Shown: positions 18,643 to 28,095, counted from the stretch's first letter. The stretch is DNA of 64,000 nucleotides from Pseudomonadota bacterium (GCA_026388255.1 JAPLKC010000035.1:1-64000), one strand, 5' to 3'. Program-made: numbers and translations. The notes: generated by a model from the sequence alone, not told the origin.

Positions 18643-20607
18643 ATGGGATTAGGTTATACAATCTTCTATTGTTTTATTTTGTTAGTCATCGGTTTATTTC
18701 CGTTTAATTTCCGACAATCCAACAATGCGTTGTTGAATCAGATTGACGGACTTATGCTTGCCCCGCCGAGTACGGTTTATACACTGGCTCCACCTGAAAA
18801 GTTGGTCAATATAAATGAACTTTCAGTTTTAGTAGAGTTGAAAACAGATTTTACCCAGGAAAGCGGGTATGCAAGAATTATCAGTTACTCGCTGGATCCT
18901 GAAAATATGAATTTTAGGGTGGCTCAATGGGAAGATCGTTTAATTTTTGAATTGAAAACTGCTGATGCTCCCAGGGGACTCCATTTTGAAGTTCTTAACA
19001 TCTTCAACAATAATGCAAGAAAGTGGATTCTAATAAGTTGCAAGGGCAATAAAATAGCTTTTTATAAAGATGGTGAATTAAGAAAAACGATTGAAACCGG
19101 ACAAATAGATTTTGCAAATTGGGATAAAACCTATCCACTTTCTGTTGGAAGCGAAAGCAATGGGAAATTTTGCTGGGGTGGAAGTATTAACCGGATTGCC
19201 ATTTATGCACGCTCATTTATGCCTGAAGAAGTAATGGATTTATATTTGCACCCCTTGGAAGTACGTCCTTTAATTTATTATTCTTTTACCGGAAACCAAA
19301 ATCGTTTGATTGCCGACCAGGGAATAGGGAAACCTTCTAATTTGTCAGTTCCGGAACATTTCACGCCATACAAAAGAAGCACCCTGGAGAAATTCTATAA
19401 GCCCTATGGCACGACATGGCGCAGCTATAAATATCATTTGCTCGACATATTGGTTAATATCATCGGGTTTATTCCTCTGGGATTTTTATTGGCATCATAT
19501 ATTGTACGAAAAAAATTACCGTTGATTCTATCAATATTGCTGCCGACTCTGGGAGGTTTTATTGTTAGTTTTACAATCGAGATATTACAAACATACCTGC
19601 CGGGACGTTCTTCCAGCTTGAATGATCTTATATGCAACACTATCGGGGTATTGTCCGGTTCCTTTGCTTTTTGCATCCTTCATTTGACATTCAAGGAAGA
19701 TGAAAAAACAGTCCTGGCCAGGGGCGTAAAACATATGGCCAAAAAACTGGAATATCACAGGTATATAGGACTCATTATCTTTACCCTTGCGACATTGTGG
19801 ATGTTTTATGAACCGTTGAGAGAGCTTTTACGTTTCTACTGGGACAGCGAATATTATTCCCATATTATCATCATTCCCCTTATAAGCGGATTTTTTCTTT
19901 ACAAGAGCAGAAATGAATTATTTGGTGCACCTCGGTATTCTTTTTTTGTTGGGAGTATTGTAATAGCTTTCAGTATTTCTATCTATATTTTGGGGCAAAC
20001 GGTTTTTGTTTATCTTAACCAGAATGATTATGCAGCACTGGTAACTTTTTCCGGTATTGTTCTCTGGATTGGCGCTTTCATATTTTTTTATGGTACACAT
20101 TCTTTCAGGAAGGCATTTTTTCCGTTTTTCTTTCTCCTCTTTATGGTACCGATCCCGAGCGTAATTATGGATAAGATTCTTTATGTTTTGCAAACTACTT
20201 CAAGTTGGGTAACCTGTATTCTTTTTAAAATTGCCCAGATTCCGTTCACCAAAGATGGATTTATTTTTGTTTTGCCCAATAATTTATATATACGAATAGC
20301 GGTTGAGTGCAGCGGAATCCGTTCCTCGATAGCGTTGTTGATAATAAGCGTAATAGTAAATCATATATATTTGAGGAAGAAGTGGAACAAGACCGTGCTC
20401 CTTGCTGCTGTATTTCCAATAACAGTTGTCAAAAATGGTATTAGAATTTTTGTTCTCAGCCTGTTAGGAATATATGTGGACCGGAAGTTTGTTGTTTCAG
20501 GATTTCTGCACGAGGCAGGCGGTATTTTTTTCTATCTTCCCGCCCTTTTACTTTTTTTGTTTGTTCTCGGTTATCTTGTGAAGCGTGAACAAAAAACTGA
20601 AAAATAA
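18643..20607 (+). CDS. LamG-VanZ-exosortase fusion, catalytically complete
   Basis: A 654-residue inner-membrane protein with three parts. After one membrane segment (residues 3-20) a concanavalin/LamG-like domain spans about 40-205 (ESGYARIISYSLDPENMNFR, ENGKFCWGGSIN-type). A VanZ domain spans about 265-350 (DILVNIIGFIPLGFLLASYI, STLND-like SSSLNDLICN). An exosortase domain spans about 373-650. The catalytic triad is intact: Cys556 in VECSGIRSS, Arg601 in KNGIRIF, His623 in GFLHEAGG. Exosortases cleave C-terminal sorting signals such as PEP-CTERM. The PEP-CTERM protein at 32740 is a candidate substrate. The function of the LamG and VanZ parts is unknown; LamG suggests glycan binding. Confidence 0.88.
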   Translation: MGLGYTIFYCFILLVIGLFPFNFRQSNNALLNQIDGLMLAPPSTVYTLAPPEKLVNINELSVLVELKTDFTQESGYARIISYSLDPENMNFRVAQWEDRLIFELKTADAPRGLHFEVLNIFNNNARKWILISCKGNKIAFYKDGELRKTIETGQIDFANWDKTYPLSVGSESNGKFCWGGSINRIAIYARSFMPEEVMDLYLHPLEVRPLIYYSFTGNQNRLIADQGIGKPSNLSVPEHFTPYKRSTLEKFYKPYGTTWRSYKYHLLDILVNIIGFIPLGFLLASYIVRKKLPLILSILLPTLGGFIVSFTIEILQTYLPGRSSSLNDLICNTIGVLSGSFAFCILHLTFKEDEKTVLARGVKHMAKKLEYHRYIGLIIFTLATLWMFYEPLRELLRFYWDSEYYSHIIIIPLISGFFLYKSRNELFGAPRYSFFVGSIVIAFSISIYILGQTVFVYLNQNDYAALVTFSGIVLWIGAFIFFYGTHSFRKAFFPFFFLLFMVPIPSVIMDKILYVLQTTSSWVTCILFKIAQIPFTKDGFIFVLPNNLYIRIAVECSGIRSSIALLIISVIVNHIYLRKKWNKTVLLAAVFPITVVKNGIRIFVLSLLGIYVDRKFVVSGFLHEAGGIFFYLPALLLFLFVLGYLVKREQKTEK

Positions 20608-20642
20608 CGTCCACTAAACTCATAAACATGAGACTCAAATAA

Positions 20643-22100
20643 ATGCTTTTCAATTCATACCAATATATTTTTCTTTTTCTTCCACTGTGTTTAATCATAT
20701 TTCTTTATCTCAACAAAAGGAATATGCTGGTTGCCGCTAAGTTTTGGCTGGTCTGTGCTTCTCTCTTTTTTTATGGTTGGTTCAATTTTTATTATGTCAT
20801 ATTGTTAGTAGGAAGCGTGTTGATAAATTATCTTTTCAGTATGAAATTATTAATGCGCAAGAACTATGTTTGCTTCAACAAGAAAGTAATCTTAGCCCTG
20901 GCAATATTGTTAAACCTTGTCTTACTGGCATTTTATAAATATACGAATCTGTTAATAAATCAGTTCGCAGGTAATGATAGCATACTAAAGCTGATCAATA
21001 TAGCGCTGCCGATCGGAATAAGTTTTTTTACTTTTACTCAGATTATATACCTTATTGATTCATACAGAGGCAGGGTTTCGAAATTCGGTTTATTGGACTA
21101 TTCTCTTTTTGTGACATTCTTTCCTTATTTGGTTTCGGGTCCCATAGTTTATCAGCAAGAGGTTTTACCTCAGTTCGAAGTATCTGAAAAAAAGAATCTT
21201 AATTATAAAAACCTTTCTATAGGAATTTTTTTATTTTCCATTGGCCTGTTTAAAAAAGCTGTGATCGGTGATACACTTTCCGAATGGGCAAACACCGGAT
21301 TTGATATAGCCGACAAATTAAAGTTAATAGAAGCCTGGATAACAAGCTTATCTTATACACTTCAGTTATATTTCGATTTTTCGGGATATACCGATATGGC
21401 ATTGGGAAGCGCCCTCATGTTTAATATCGAGCTTCCGATAAATTTTAACAGTCCCTACAAATCTCTTAATATTCAGGATTTTTGGAGGCGCTGGCATATT
21501 ACGCTCAGCAGGTTTTTGAGAGAATATATTTATGTGCCGCTGGGCGGTAGCCGTGTGTCGGATGTGAGAATAATAATTAACATTATGATTACTTTTCTGT
21601 TGTGCGGCCTCTGGCATGGTGCCGGCTGGATGTTTCTCTTCTGGGGTTTTTTTCATGGCGCAGGAATTGTTGTATTCAGAATGTGGAGGAAACTTAACAT
21701 CAATCTGCCGAAAATAATAGCCTGGTGCATTACTTTTAATTTTATAAATATTGCATGGGTTTTTTTCAGAGCAAGAAATTTTCATGATGCTCTCAAAGTG
21801 ATAGATGGAATGCTTGGCATGAACGGAGTGGCGGTACCGGCATGGCTTGGGGACAAGCTGTTATTTTTGCGCATTTATGGCGTAGAATTCCAACCTCTTT
21901 TGATAAATATCGAGGGCGACCGGAAGGCATTGTTCGCTATTATAGCCTTTTTCGCGGCCTCAGTTTTTTTCAGAAATTCTAACGAATTGGCACGAGACTT
22001 TAAAAGTAACTTGTTGTCGCTTGTCTTTGCGGTTATTTTATTTTGTGTATCAATGTTACATTTAAGCAACTATTCGGAGTTTCTTTATTTCAGGTTTTAG
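20643..22100 (+). CDS. MBOAT-family membrane O-acyltransferase (AlgI-like)
   Basis: A 485-residue polytopic membrane protein of the MBOAT family. Diagnostic motifs are YFDFSGYTDMALGSALMF, the RRWHITLSRFLREYIYVPLGG stretch, and LWHGAGWMFLFWGFFHGAG with the conserved catalytic histidine. AlgI-type proteins pass acyl groups across the membrane for O-acetylation of exopolysaccharides. The SGNH-like gene starts 1 base after its stop, giving an AlgI/AlgJ-like pair. The pair sits between two exosortase paralogues. Confidence 0.9.
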   Translation: MLFNSYQYIFLFLPLCLIIFLYLNKRNMLVAAKFWLVCASLFFYGWFNFYYVILLVGSVLINYLFSMKLLMRKNYVCFNKKVILALAILLNLVLLAFYKYTNLLINQFAGNDSILKLINIALPIGISFFTFTQIIYLIDSYRGRVSKFGLLDYSLFVTFFPYLVSGPIVYQQEVLPQFEVSEKKNLNYKNLSIGIFLFSIGLFKKAVIGDTLSEWANTGFDIADKLKLIEAWITSLSYTLQLYFDFSGYTDMALGSALMFNIELPINFNSPYKSLNIQDFWRRWHITLSRFLREYIYVPLGGSRVSDVRIIINIMITFLLCGLWHGAGWMFLFWGFFHGAGIVVFRMWRKLNINLPKIIAWCITFNFINIAWVFFRARNFHDALKVIDGMLGMNGVAVPAWLGDKLLFLRIYGVEFQPLLINIEGDRKALFAIIAFFAASVFFRNSNELARDFKSNLLSLVFAVILFCVSMLHLSNYSEFLYFRF

Positions 22101-22101
22101 A

Positions 22102-23226
22102 ATGAAGTTAAATAGAGAGTTTACATTTGCAGGTTGGCTTAGAAGATTTTTATTATTATCATTAATCATTGTCATGATAACGGTAATACTAAACTATTTC
22201 CTTGACACAATGGGTATATTCAATCCTGAAAAAGGTCTGAGAAAAGCAGCTAAAAGCTTGTTGGCCGGGAATATGATTGCGGGACTTGGCGATATTGATG
22301 ATCGAAAATTTCAGGAGCTTATTGTTGATACCAATAAAAATAGAGTTAGTGAAATTGTGCTTGGTTCATCGCGGAGCTTACAACTCGAAAAGAATATAAT
22401 GGCAGGAAAAAATCATGATTATGTTTTCTTAAATCATTCTGTGCCAAGAGGAACACTGGATGATTTCATAGCGATTATTGGTTTATATATGAGCAAAAAG
22501 AAGTATATCCCAAAAACAGTTGTCCTGGCAGCGGATCCATGGCTATTTAACGTTAACAACGAGATAGATGCATGGAAGTCCTTAAAACCTTTTCATGAGT
22601 ATGTATTGCGGGGCATGTACGGAAAAAAAATCAAAGATGATATCGACCTGTCATCCGCTAAAAACAAATACAAATTGTTGATAAATTGGCAATATACCGT
22701 AAAAAATATAATTTCTCTGAAAAGAAAAAGCATGTTTTATATTACAGAAAATGAAAATATTAATGACGACATCAGAAGACCTGACGGATCCCTGGTATAT
22801 CCTGTTAGCATAAGACTTCAGAGCGATGATGAAGGGATTATGAAAGCAAAGGCTTATGCAAGGGGGCCGGTTCATCTGATGGAAAACTTTGATAAATTAT
22901 CGAATATAAAACTTTTCGAAGATTTTTTGAACTATATAGCGGACAATGACAGTGAAGTGATAATACTTCTAATACCCTTTCACCCGGTTGCGTACAATCT
23001 TTTAATCAATAATCCGAAATATAACATTATGCAGGGCGCGGAAGTGTATTTGAAAAATCTTTGCAGCAAAAATAATTTCAGAATTTTAGGTTCATATGAT
23101 CCTGAAAAAAATAACTTGCAGAACAATGATTTTTTCGACGGAGTTCACATGAAAGAATCGGGTTTCAGAAAAATAATACCGCCCCAAAAAAACAGTACAC
23201 GTAAAAAACGGACTGAAGTCCCGTAA
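22102..23226 (+). CDS. SGNH-like protein, partner of the MBOAT acyltransferase
   Basis: A 374-residue protein with one N-terminal membrane anchor (residues 13-34, FLLLSLIIVMITVILNYFL). The rest is probably periplasmic. SGNH-type blocks are visible: VLGSSRSLQLE (block I serine) near residue 88 and FFDGVHMKESGFRKI (block V, Asp/His) near the end. Partner proteins of this layout accept acyl groups from MBOAT proteins and transfer them to the polysaccharide. The link is based on adjacency (1 base) and these motifs. It ends with a basic tail. Confidence 0.7.
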   Translation: MKLNREFTFAGWLRRFLLLSLIIVMITVILNYFLDTMGIFNPEKGLRKAAKSLLAGNMIAGLGDIDDRKFQELIVDTNKNRVSEIVLGSSRSLQLEKNIMAGKNHDYVFLNHSVPRGTLDDFIAIIGLYMSKKKYIPKTVVLAADPWLFNVNNEIDAWKSLKPFHEYVLRGMYGKKIKDDIDLSSAKNKYKLLINWQYTVKNIISLKRKSMFYITENENINDDIRRPDGSLVYPVSIRLQSDDEGIMKAKAYARGPVHLMENFDKLSNIKLFEDFLNYIADNDSEVIILLIPFHPVAYNLLINNPKYNIMQGAEVYLKNLCSKNNFRILGSYDPEKNNLQNNDFFDGVHMKESGFRKIIPPQKNSTRKKRTEVP

Positions 23227-23252
23227 CAACTAAAAGGTCATCTCGAAACATA

Positions 23253-25229
23253 ATGACGTTAATTTGTCTTTATAGTTATATACTTTTGTTGATTTTCACA
23301 GGCTTGTGGCCGTTCACCTTTTTTCCGGAAAACAGGGTGACCGTTGACAGCCTTAAGGGGCTTCACCTTACGCCCCCAGCCACTCTTTACACCGAAGCGC
23401 CACCGGAAAAACTATCTCAACTGCGGGAATTTACCTTTCTTTTACGCCTGTCTTCGAATTTTTCCGGTGAGAGCGGCTACGCAAGAATTTTGAGTTATTC
23501 TATTAATTATTCATCCATGAACTTTATGCTGGCTCAGTGGAAAGATCGCTTAATTTGCAGAATTAAGACGGATAGCAACGAAAACACTATTCATTTTGAG
23601 GTCTTGGAGTTTTTTAAGAAAGGCACTGAAAATCGGCTTGCCGTTGTCTTTAAGAATAATGAATTTAATGTATATCGGGATGGAGAAAGAAAAAAAGCGA
23701 TTAGTTTAGATCCTATGAAGGTTTTTAAATGGAACCATTCATACCCCCTTGTCCTTGGATCAGATGCCGACGGAAAATTTTGTTGGGGGGGCAATATTTA
23801 TTCATTAAGCATATATGATCGAGCACTTTCCGCTGCAGAGGTTCTGGAACCTCCGGTAAAGCAGCCTGAGAAACTTCCGTTAATCCATTATTCTTTTCGA
23901 GAAATCAAGAACTCGAAGATTTTGGACGAGGGAAAGGGCCCCCCGGCTAACCTGACTGTACCTCGCTATTATATTCCATATAAAAGACCTTTCTTTAATA
24001 TTTTCCCGACCGACAGGGTCAATTTGAGATACAATTTATTGGATATAGTTATCAATATTTTGAGTTTTATGCCAATCGGTCTTTTGATTTCTATTTATCT
24101 TTATTCTAAAAAAATGGCCTTTAAAATTCATCTTTTAGTCTCATTTTTAGTTGGTCTAAGCGTCAGTCTTCTGATTGAGTTTTTCCAGGCATTTATTCCT
24201 GTCAGGGATTCAACAATGAATGATGTTTTTGGGAATGTTGTAGGGGCATCTTTTGGAGCGATAATCTATTTCTTTTTACATGTCCGGAGGATTTTTCAGC
24301 AAGGCATTATTAAAGAGAGGACAGGAACCAGAAATTGGCAGGCATCTGGCATAAGTCAAAAATCAATGCATTTCATAGCAAGTATAGACAACAGGCACAT
24401 CCTGTTTCTTACGTTGCTTCTAATTTCAATTACCATTATCTACACACCCTACAGAACATTGTTGGGAACCTATATGACGATAGACTCTTATATACATATA
24501 ATTTTTGTTCCCATAGTATGTGGGTATTTGTTTTACGAGAAAAAGGAAGCAATTTTTCGCCAATTTTCCTACGATGTGAAGATAGGTGTTCCTATAGCTA
24601 CTGCAGGAATAGGTATTTTACTAATAGGGAACAAATATGGTAGACACCTCAACATAAACGATTACACGTCAATTATAATGTTATCGGATGCTGTTTTCTG
24701 GTCAGGTTCATGTATTATTCTTTATGGATTAAAAGCTTTTCGGGCAGCGTTAATACCCCTTCTTTTTCTTGTTTTTTTGATTCCAATTCCAACTCTGGTG
24801 CAAAACAAAGTGGCAACGATAATACAGTCAATCCTCAGCAATATCACGAGTCTGGTTTTTAAGGCCATTAACTTACCGTTTATCAACAATGGATCGGTTT
24901 TCTACCTCCAGGATAACCTCAATTTGGATATCGCGTATTGTGCCAGCCGAATCCCGTTGATTTTCGCGCTGTTTATCCTGGCCTTTTTGGTAAGCCATAT
25001 TTTTCTGGCAACAGGTTGGAAAAAACTTGTTCTAACCTTTTCCATCCTCCCCGTTGTTCTGTTGAGTAATTGTGTCAATATCCTTGTGCTGGCGTTGCTT
25101 GGGGTGTATATGGATGATAGGATTCTATCGCTGGAATTGTCGAGCACATCTATGGGTTTATTCTTTTATATCCCAGTATTGGTTTTGTTCCTTCCAATTC
25201 TCTGGATTTTCAGAATGTCAGACAAGTAA
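23253..25229 (+). CDS. LamG-VanZ-exosortase paralogue lacking the catalytic triad
   Basis: A 658-residue paralogue of the protein at 18643 with the same order: anchor, LamG-like domain (about 36-205), VanZ (about 260-345), exosortase-like region (about 378-650). Gap-free alignment of the C-terminal 90 residues shows the catalytic positions changed. Cys is Ala564 (a Cys sits one residue earlier, IAYCASRIP), Arg is Asn609 (SNCVNIL), and His is Ser631 (LELSSTSMG). The membrane segments are preserved. I infer a non-catalytic exosortase, perhaps a scaffold or a glycan/sorting-signal-binding protein. The frame is intact, so this is not simple decay. Confidence 0.85.
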   Translation: MTLICLYSYILLLIFTGLWPFTFFPENRVTVDSLKGLHLTPPATLYTEAPPEKLSQLREFTFLLRLSSNFSGESGYARILSYSINYSSMNFMLAQWKDRLICRIKTDSNENTIHFEVLEFFKKGTENRLAVVFKNNEFNVYRDGERKKAISLDPMKVFKWNHSYPLVLGSDADGKFCWGGNIYSLSIYDRALSAAEVLEPPVKQPEKLPLIHYSFREIKNSKILDEGKGPPANLTVPRYYIPYKRPFFNIFPTDRVNLRYNLLDIVINILSFMPIGLLISIYLYSKKMAFKIHLLVSFLVGLSVSLLIEFFQAFIPVRDSTMNDVFGNVVGASFGAIIYFFLHVRRIFQQGIIKERTGTRNWQASGISQKSMHFIASIDNRHILFLTLLLISITIIYTPYRTLLGTYMTIDSYIHIIFVPIVCGYLFYEKKEAIFRQFSYDVKIGVPIATAGIGILLIGNKYGRHLNINDYTSIIMLSDAVFWSGSCIILYGLKAFRAALIPLLFLVFLIPIPTLVQNKVATIIQSILSNITSLVFKAINLPFINNGSVFYLQDNLNLDIAYCASRIPLIFALFILAFLVSHIFLATGWKKLVLTFSILPVVLLSNCVNILVLALLGVYMDDRILSLELSSTSMGLFFYIPVLVLFLPILWIFRMSDK

Positions 25230-25279
25230 ATGAAATAATAAAGTATTGTGGGAAATAAAGAGATATACAGAAGCATGTC

Positions 25280-25293
25280 CAGAACATGTTCTG
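25280..25293. promoter_or_regulatory. 14-bp perfect palindrome upstream of the SUMF1/OmpA gene
   Basis: CAGAACATGTTCTG is a perfect 14-bp palindrome, 87 bases before the gene at 25381, in a 151-base gap. It is the size and symmetry of a dimeric repressor operator. No convincing -35/-10 pair is seen close by, so the role is open. Confidence 0.35.
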
Positions 25294-25380
25294 ACAAAAA
25301 AACTTGAAGATTGAATTCTTTTTTCAATTGTAGTATGTTCCGGTTTAGGCAAAATAAATGTGGAAAGGAGCGTATGAGTA

Positions 25381-26673
25381 ATGGGAGTATCTAAACCTTA
25401 TTTAACTTCTTATCAGATTGTTTCTATATGTTTATTCACCATTCTTCTATTGACGGTTGTTCCTGCTGTTCAAGGGGAGACATACATAGATCAGCTTACT
25501 GGCATGGAGTTAATCCGTGTAAAAGGTGGATGTTATATTATTGGAGATACTTTTGATAAAGGCAGAGATGATGAAAGGCCTAATAAAGAAGTATGCATTG
25601 ATGATTTTTATTTGGGTAAGTATGAAGTTACTCAAATACAGTGGGCAACAATCATCGGGAAGAACCCATCCTATTTTCAAAAAGATGTGCACCAAATTTT
25701 CTGTGGCCTTAGGTTCTGTGTAGGTTGTCCTGAGAATGTTTGTGGTTTTATTGATCTCAGTAAGTTTCCCGTTGAAAATGTAAGCTGGGATGATATACAG
25801 GAATTCTTAGAAAAAATTAATAATAGAACTGGAAAAGACTATCGTTTGCCAACAGAAGCAGAGTGGGAATACGCTGCAAGGAGTGGTGGGAATAAGGAAA
25901 AATGGGCAGGGACACACTTTGAACTGGAACTTGATAAATATGCGTGGTATCGAGATACTTCAGGATACAGAACTCAACCTGTGGGGCAGATGAAACCCAA
26001 TGGGTTGGGGTTATACGACATGACAGGCAATGTCTGGGAGTGGGTTAATGACTGGTACGATGCGGATTATTATAAAACTATAAAAAAGAACAATCCTGAA
26101 GGTCCAAAAACAGGGGTATATCGTGTCATGCGTGGCGGTTCCTGGTTTGAGGATCCATGGGTTATACGGACAAGTTACCGCAACAGCGGTTTTCCGTATT
26201 TAAGAAGCACTAATGTAGGCTTCCGTCTGGCAATGTCGGCTCCAAAGCCGCCCCCTCCTATTGAAGAGCCGCCACCCAAGAAACCAATGGAAGTTACCAT
26301 CTTAGAAAAAGGACGGATCACCCTTGATATTCATTTTGATTTTGACAAGTGGAATATTAAACTCAAATACCATGAAGAAATTAAAAGATTTGCCGAAGTC
26401 ATGAAAAAATACCCTGACATGAAAGTTCAGATAGAAGGTCACACATGTATTATTGGAGGAGCAAAATATAACCTCAGACTCTCTCAAAGAAGGGCTGATA
26501 GCGTTCGAAAATATTTAATACAAAAATTTGGCATTGAACCATCACGATTAACCGCTAAGGGCTATGGGCTATCAAGACCAATTGCTTCCAACAAGACTGC
26601 GGAAGGGAGAAAACAGAATAGAAGGATTGAAGGGGTTGCAGAATATACGATTACAAAAACGAAGCCTTATTGA
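25381..26673 (+). CDS. Formylglycine-enzyme-like (SUMF1) domain fused to OmpA C-terminal domain
   Basis: A 430-residue exported protein. Residues 1-32 are a signal peptide (SICLFTILLLTVVPAVQG). Residues about 36-285 match the SUMF1/EgtB/PvdO fold: MELIRVKGGCYIIGDTF, DFYLGKYEVTQIQW, RLPTEAEWEYAARSGG, GLYDMTGNVWEWVNDWY, RVMRGGSW. A proline-rich hinge (about 289-302) leads to an OmpA peptidoglycan-binding domain (FDFDKWNIK, QIEGHTCIIGGAKYNLRLSQ, GYGLSRPIASN). It would therefore be periplasmic and tethered to the cell wall. Ribosome site GGAAAGGAG lies close upstream. The next gene overlaps or follows immediately. Confidence 0.85.
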   Translation: MGVSKPYLTSYQIVSICLFTILLLTVVPAVQGETYIDQLTGMELIRVKGGCYIIGDTFDKGRDDERPNKEVCIDDFYLGKYEVTQIQWATIIGKNPSYFQKDVHQIFCGLRFCVGCPENVCGFIDLSKFPVENVSWDDIQEFLEKINNRTGKDYRLPTEAEWEYAARSGGNKEKWAGTHFELELDKYAWYRDTSGYRTQPVGQMKPNGLGLYDMTGNVWEWVNDWYDADYYKTIKKNNPEGPKTGVYRVMRGGSWFEDPWVIRTSYRNSGFPYLRSTNVGFRLAMSAPKPPPPIEEPPPKKPMEVTILEKGRITLDIHFDFDKWNIKLKYHEEIKRFAEVMKKYPDMKVQIEGHTCIIGGAKYNLRLSQRRADSVRKYLIQKFGIEPSRLTAKGYGLSRPIASNKTAEGRKQNRRIEGVAEYTITKTKPY

Positions 26674-26720
26674 ATTTTGAAGAACAATCTTTCCGAAAAA
26701 ACTCTTCGAAGGAGATGTGT

Positions 26721-28013
26721 ATGGATTTAATTGATAAAATAAATGGAAAATCTGCCCAGATAGGTGTAATTGGCCTTGGTTATGTGGGGTTGCCCCTTGT
26801 AATTGAATTCTGCTTGGCTGGCTTTAAGGTTACCGGTTTTGACAAGGACCTTGAAAAGGTAGAGCTACTTAAGCAGGGTAAGAGCTATATCAAACATATT
26901 CATATGTCATCTGTCAGGCAGGAACTGTCAGCCAGATTTACCCCTACATCAGATTTTTCACTCCTTGCAAAGGCTGACTGCATTATCATCTGTGTTCCAA
27001 CCCCGCTTAATGAAAACAGGGAACCTGACATGACATATATCTTTAATACTACTGAGACTATTGCAAAAAATCTCCATACAGAACAATTAGTGGTACTTGA
27101 ATCAACAACGTATCCCGGGACTACCGATGAAGATATGAGAAGGATACTCGAGAAGACCGGATTGAAGGCAGGTGAAGATTTTTACCTTGCATTTTCACCG
27201 GAACGCGAGGATCCAAACAACAAAGATTTCAACCTTAAAACAACACCAAAAGTTGTTGGAGGATACACACCTAAATGTCTTGAAATTGCTTTGACACTCT
27301 ACAATTCTATAGTCGTAAAAACCGTACCCGTCTCATCTACAAGGGCTGCCGAAGCAACAAAACTGATTGAAAATACATACAGGGCTGTCAATATTGCCCT
27401 TGTCAACGAACTTAAAATGCTTTTTGACAGAATGGATATAGACATTTGGGAGACGATTGAAGCGGCTAAGACAAAACCATTCGGTTTTCATGCCTTCTAC
27501 CCGGGACCCGGGCTTGGAGGTCACTGTATACCTATAGACCCTTTTTATCTTACGTGGAAAGCAAGAGAATATGGGTTTTCCACCCGTTTTGTGGAACTTG
27601 CCGGTGAAATTAATACAGCCATGCCTGATTTTGTTGTTACTAAAGTGATAAAAGCGCTTAACGATGCCGGAAAACCCGTTAAAGGAACGAAAATTTTACT
27701 TTTAGGGCTTGCATATAAAGCCAATGTTGATGATGACAGAGAATCTCCTTCTTACCACCTGATGGAAAAGCTTGAAGAAATGGGTGCCGCTGTAAGTTAT
27801 AACGACCCCTACATACCGGTTATTAAACCCATACGCAAGTATCCGGAGTTCGCCGGCAGGCACTCTGTTGAAATTACCGGTAATTATGATTTGATGCTCA
27901 TTGCTACCCCTCACGATATGTACAAAAACATAGACTTTTTTTCCTTCAACATCCCCATAGTTGATACGAGAAATATCGTGCATGGGGAAAATAGATTGCT
28001 TTACAAAGCGTAG
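26721..28013 (+). CDS. wbpA: UDP-N-acetylglucosamine 6-dehydrogenase (WbpA-like)
   Basis: A nucleotide-sugar dehydrogenase of 430 residues. ATG 26721 is preferred over upstream codons because AAGGAG lies 6 bases before it and the protein then begins MDLIDKINGKSAQIG. The NAD-binding motif is IGVIGLGYVGLPL. The catalytic segment is PGPGLGGHCIPIDPFYL (Cys nucleophile), and the C-terminal UDP-binding domain has GLAYKANVDDDRESPS. WbpA oxidises UDP-GlcNAc to the uronate, the first step of the pathway whose later enzymes lie at 493-2078. An equivalent role on UDP-ManNAc cannot be excluded. Confidence 0.88.
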   Translation: MDLIDKINGKSAQIGVIGLGYVGLPLVIEFCLAGFKVTGFDKDLEKVELLKQGKSYIKHIHMSSVRQELSARFTPTSDFSLLAKADCIIICVPTPLNENREPDMTYIFNTTETIAKNLHTEQLVVLESTTYPGTTDEDMRRILEKTGLKAGEDFYLAFSPEREDPNNKDFNLKTTPKVVGGYTPKCLEIALTLYNSIVVKTVPVSSTRAAEATKLIENTYRAVNIALVNELKMLFDRMDIDIWETIEAAKTKPFGFHAFYPGPGLGGHCIPIDPFYLTWKAREYGFSTRFVELAGEINTAMPDFVVTKVIKALNDAGKPVKGTKILLLGLAYKANVDDDRESPSYHLMEKLEEMGAAVSYNDPYIPVIKPIRKYPEFAGRHSVEITGNYDLMLIATPHDMYKNIDFFSFNIPIVDTRNIVHGENRLLYKA

Positions 28014-28058
28014 GCGCGTCAGGCTGTAGTAAAAGCAGTTAATATCATTGAGTTACTG

Positions 28059-28087
28059 TTGAAAAGTAACAGTATATGTGTTATGTT
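28059..28087 (+). promoter_or_regulatory. Probable promoter of tRNA-Pro
   Basis: TTGAAA, 17 bases, then TATGTT. The predicted start at about 28094 lies 2 bases before the tRNA 5' end. The -10 box is not consensus, so confidence is moderate. Confidence 0.4.
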
Positions 28088-28095
28088 ATACCGTT

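Noticed and set aside
23253-25229. Second exosortase-like gene as a decayed pseudogene
   Set aside because: The frame is open for 658 codons, with all three domains and membrane segments preserved. Only the catalytic residues differ.
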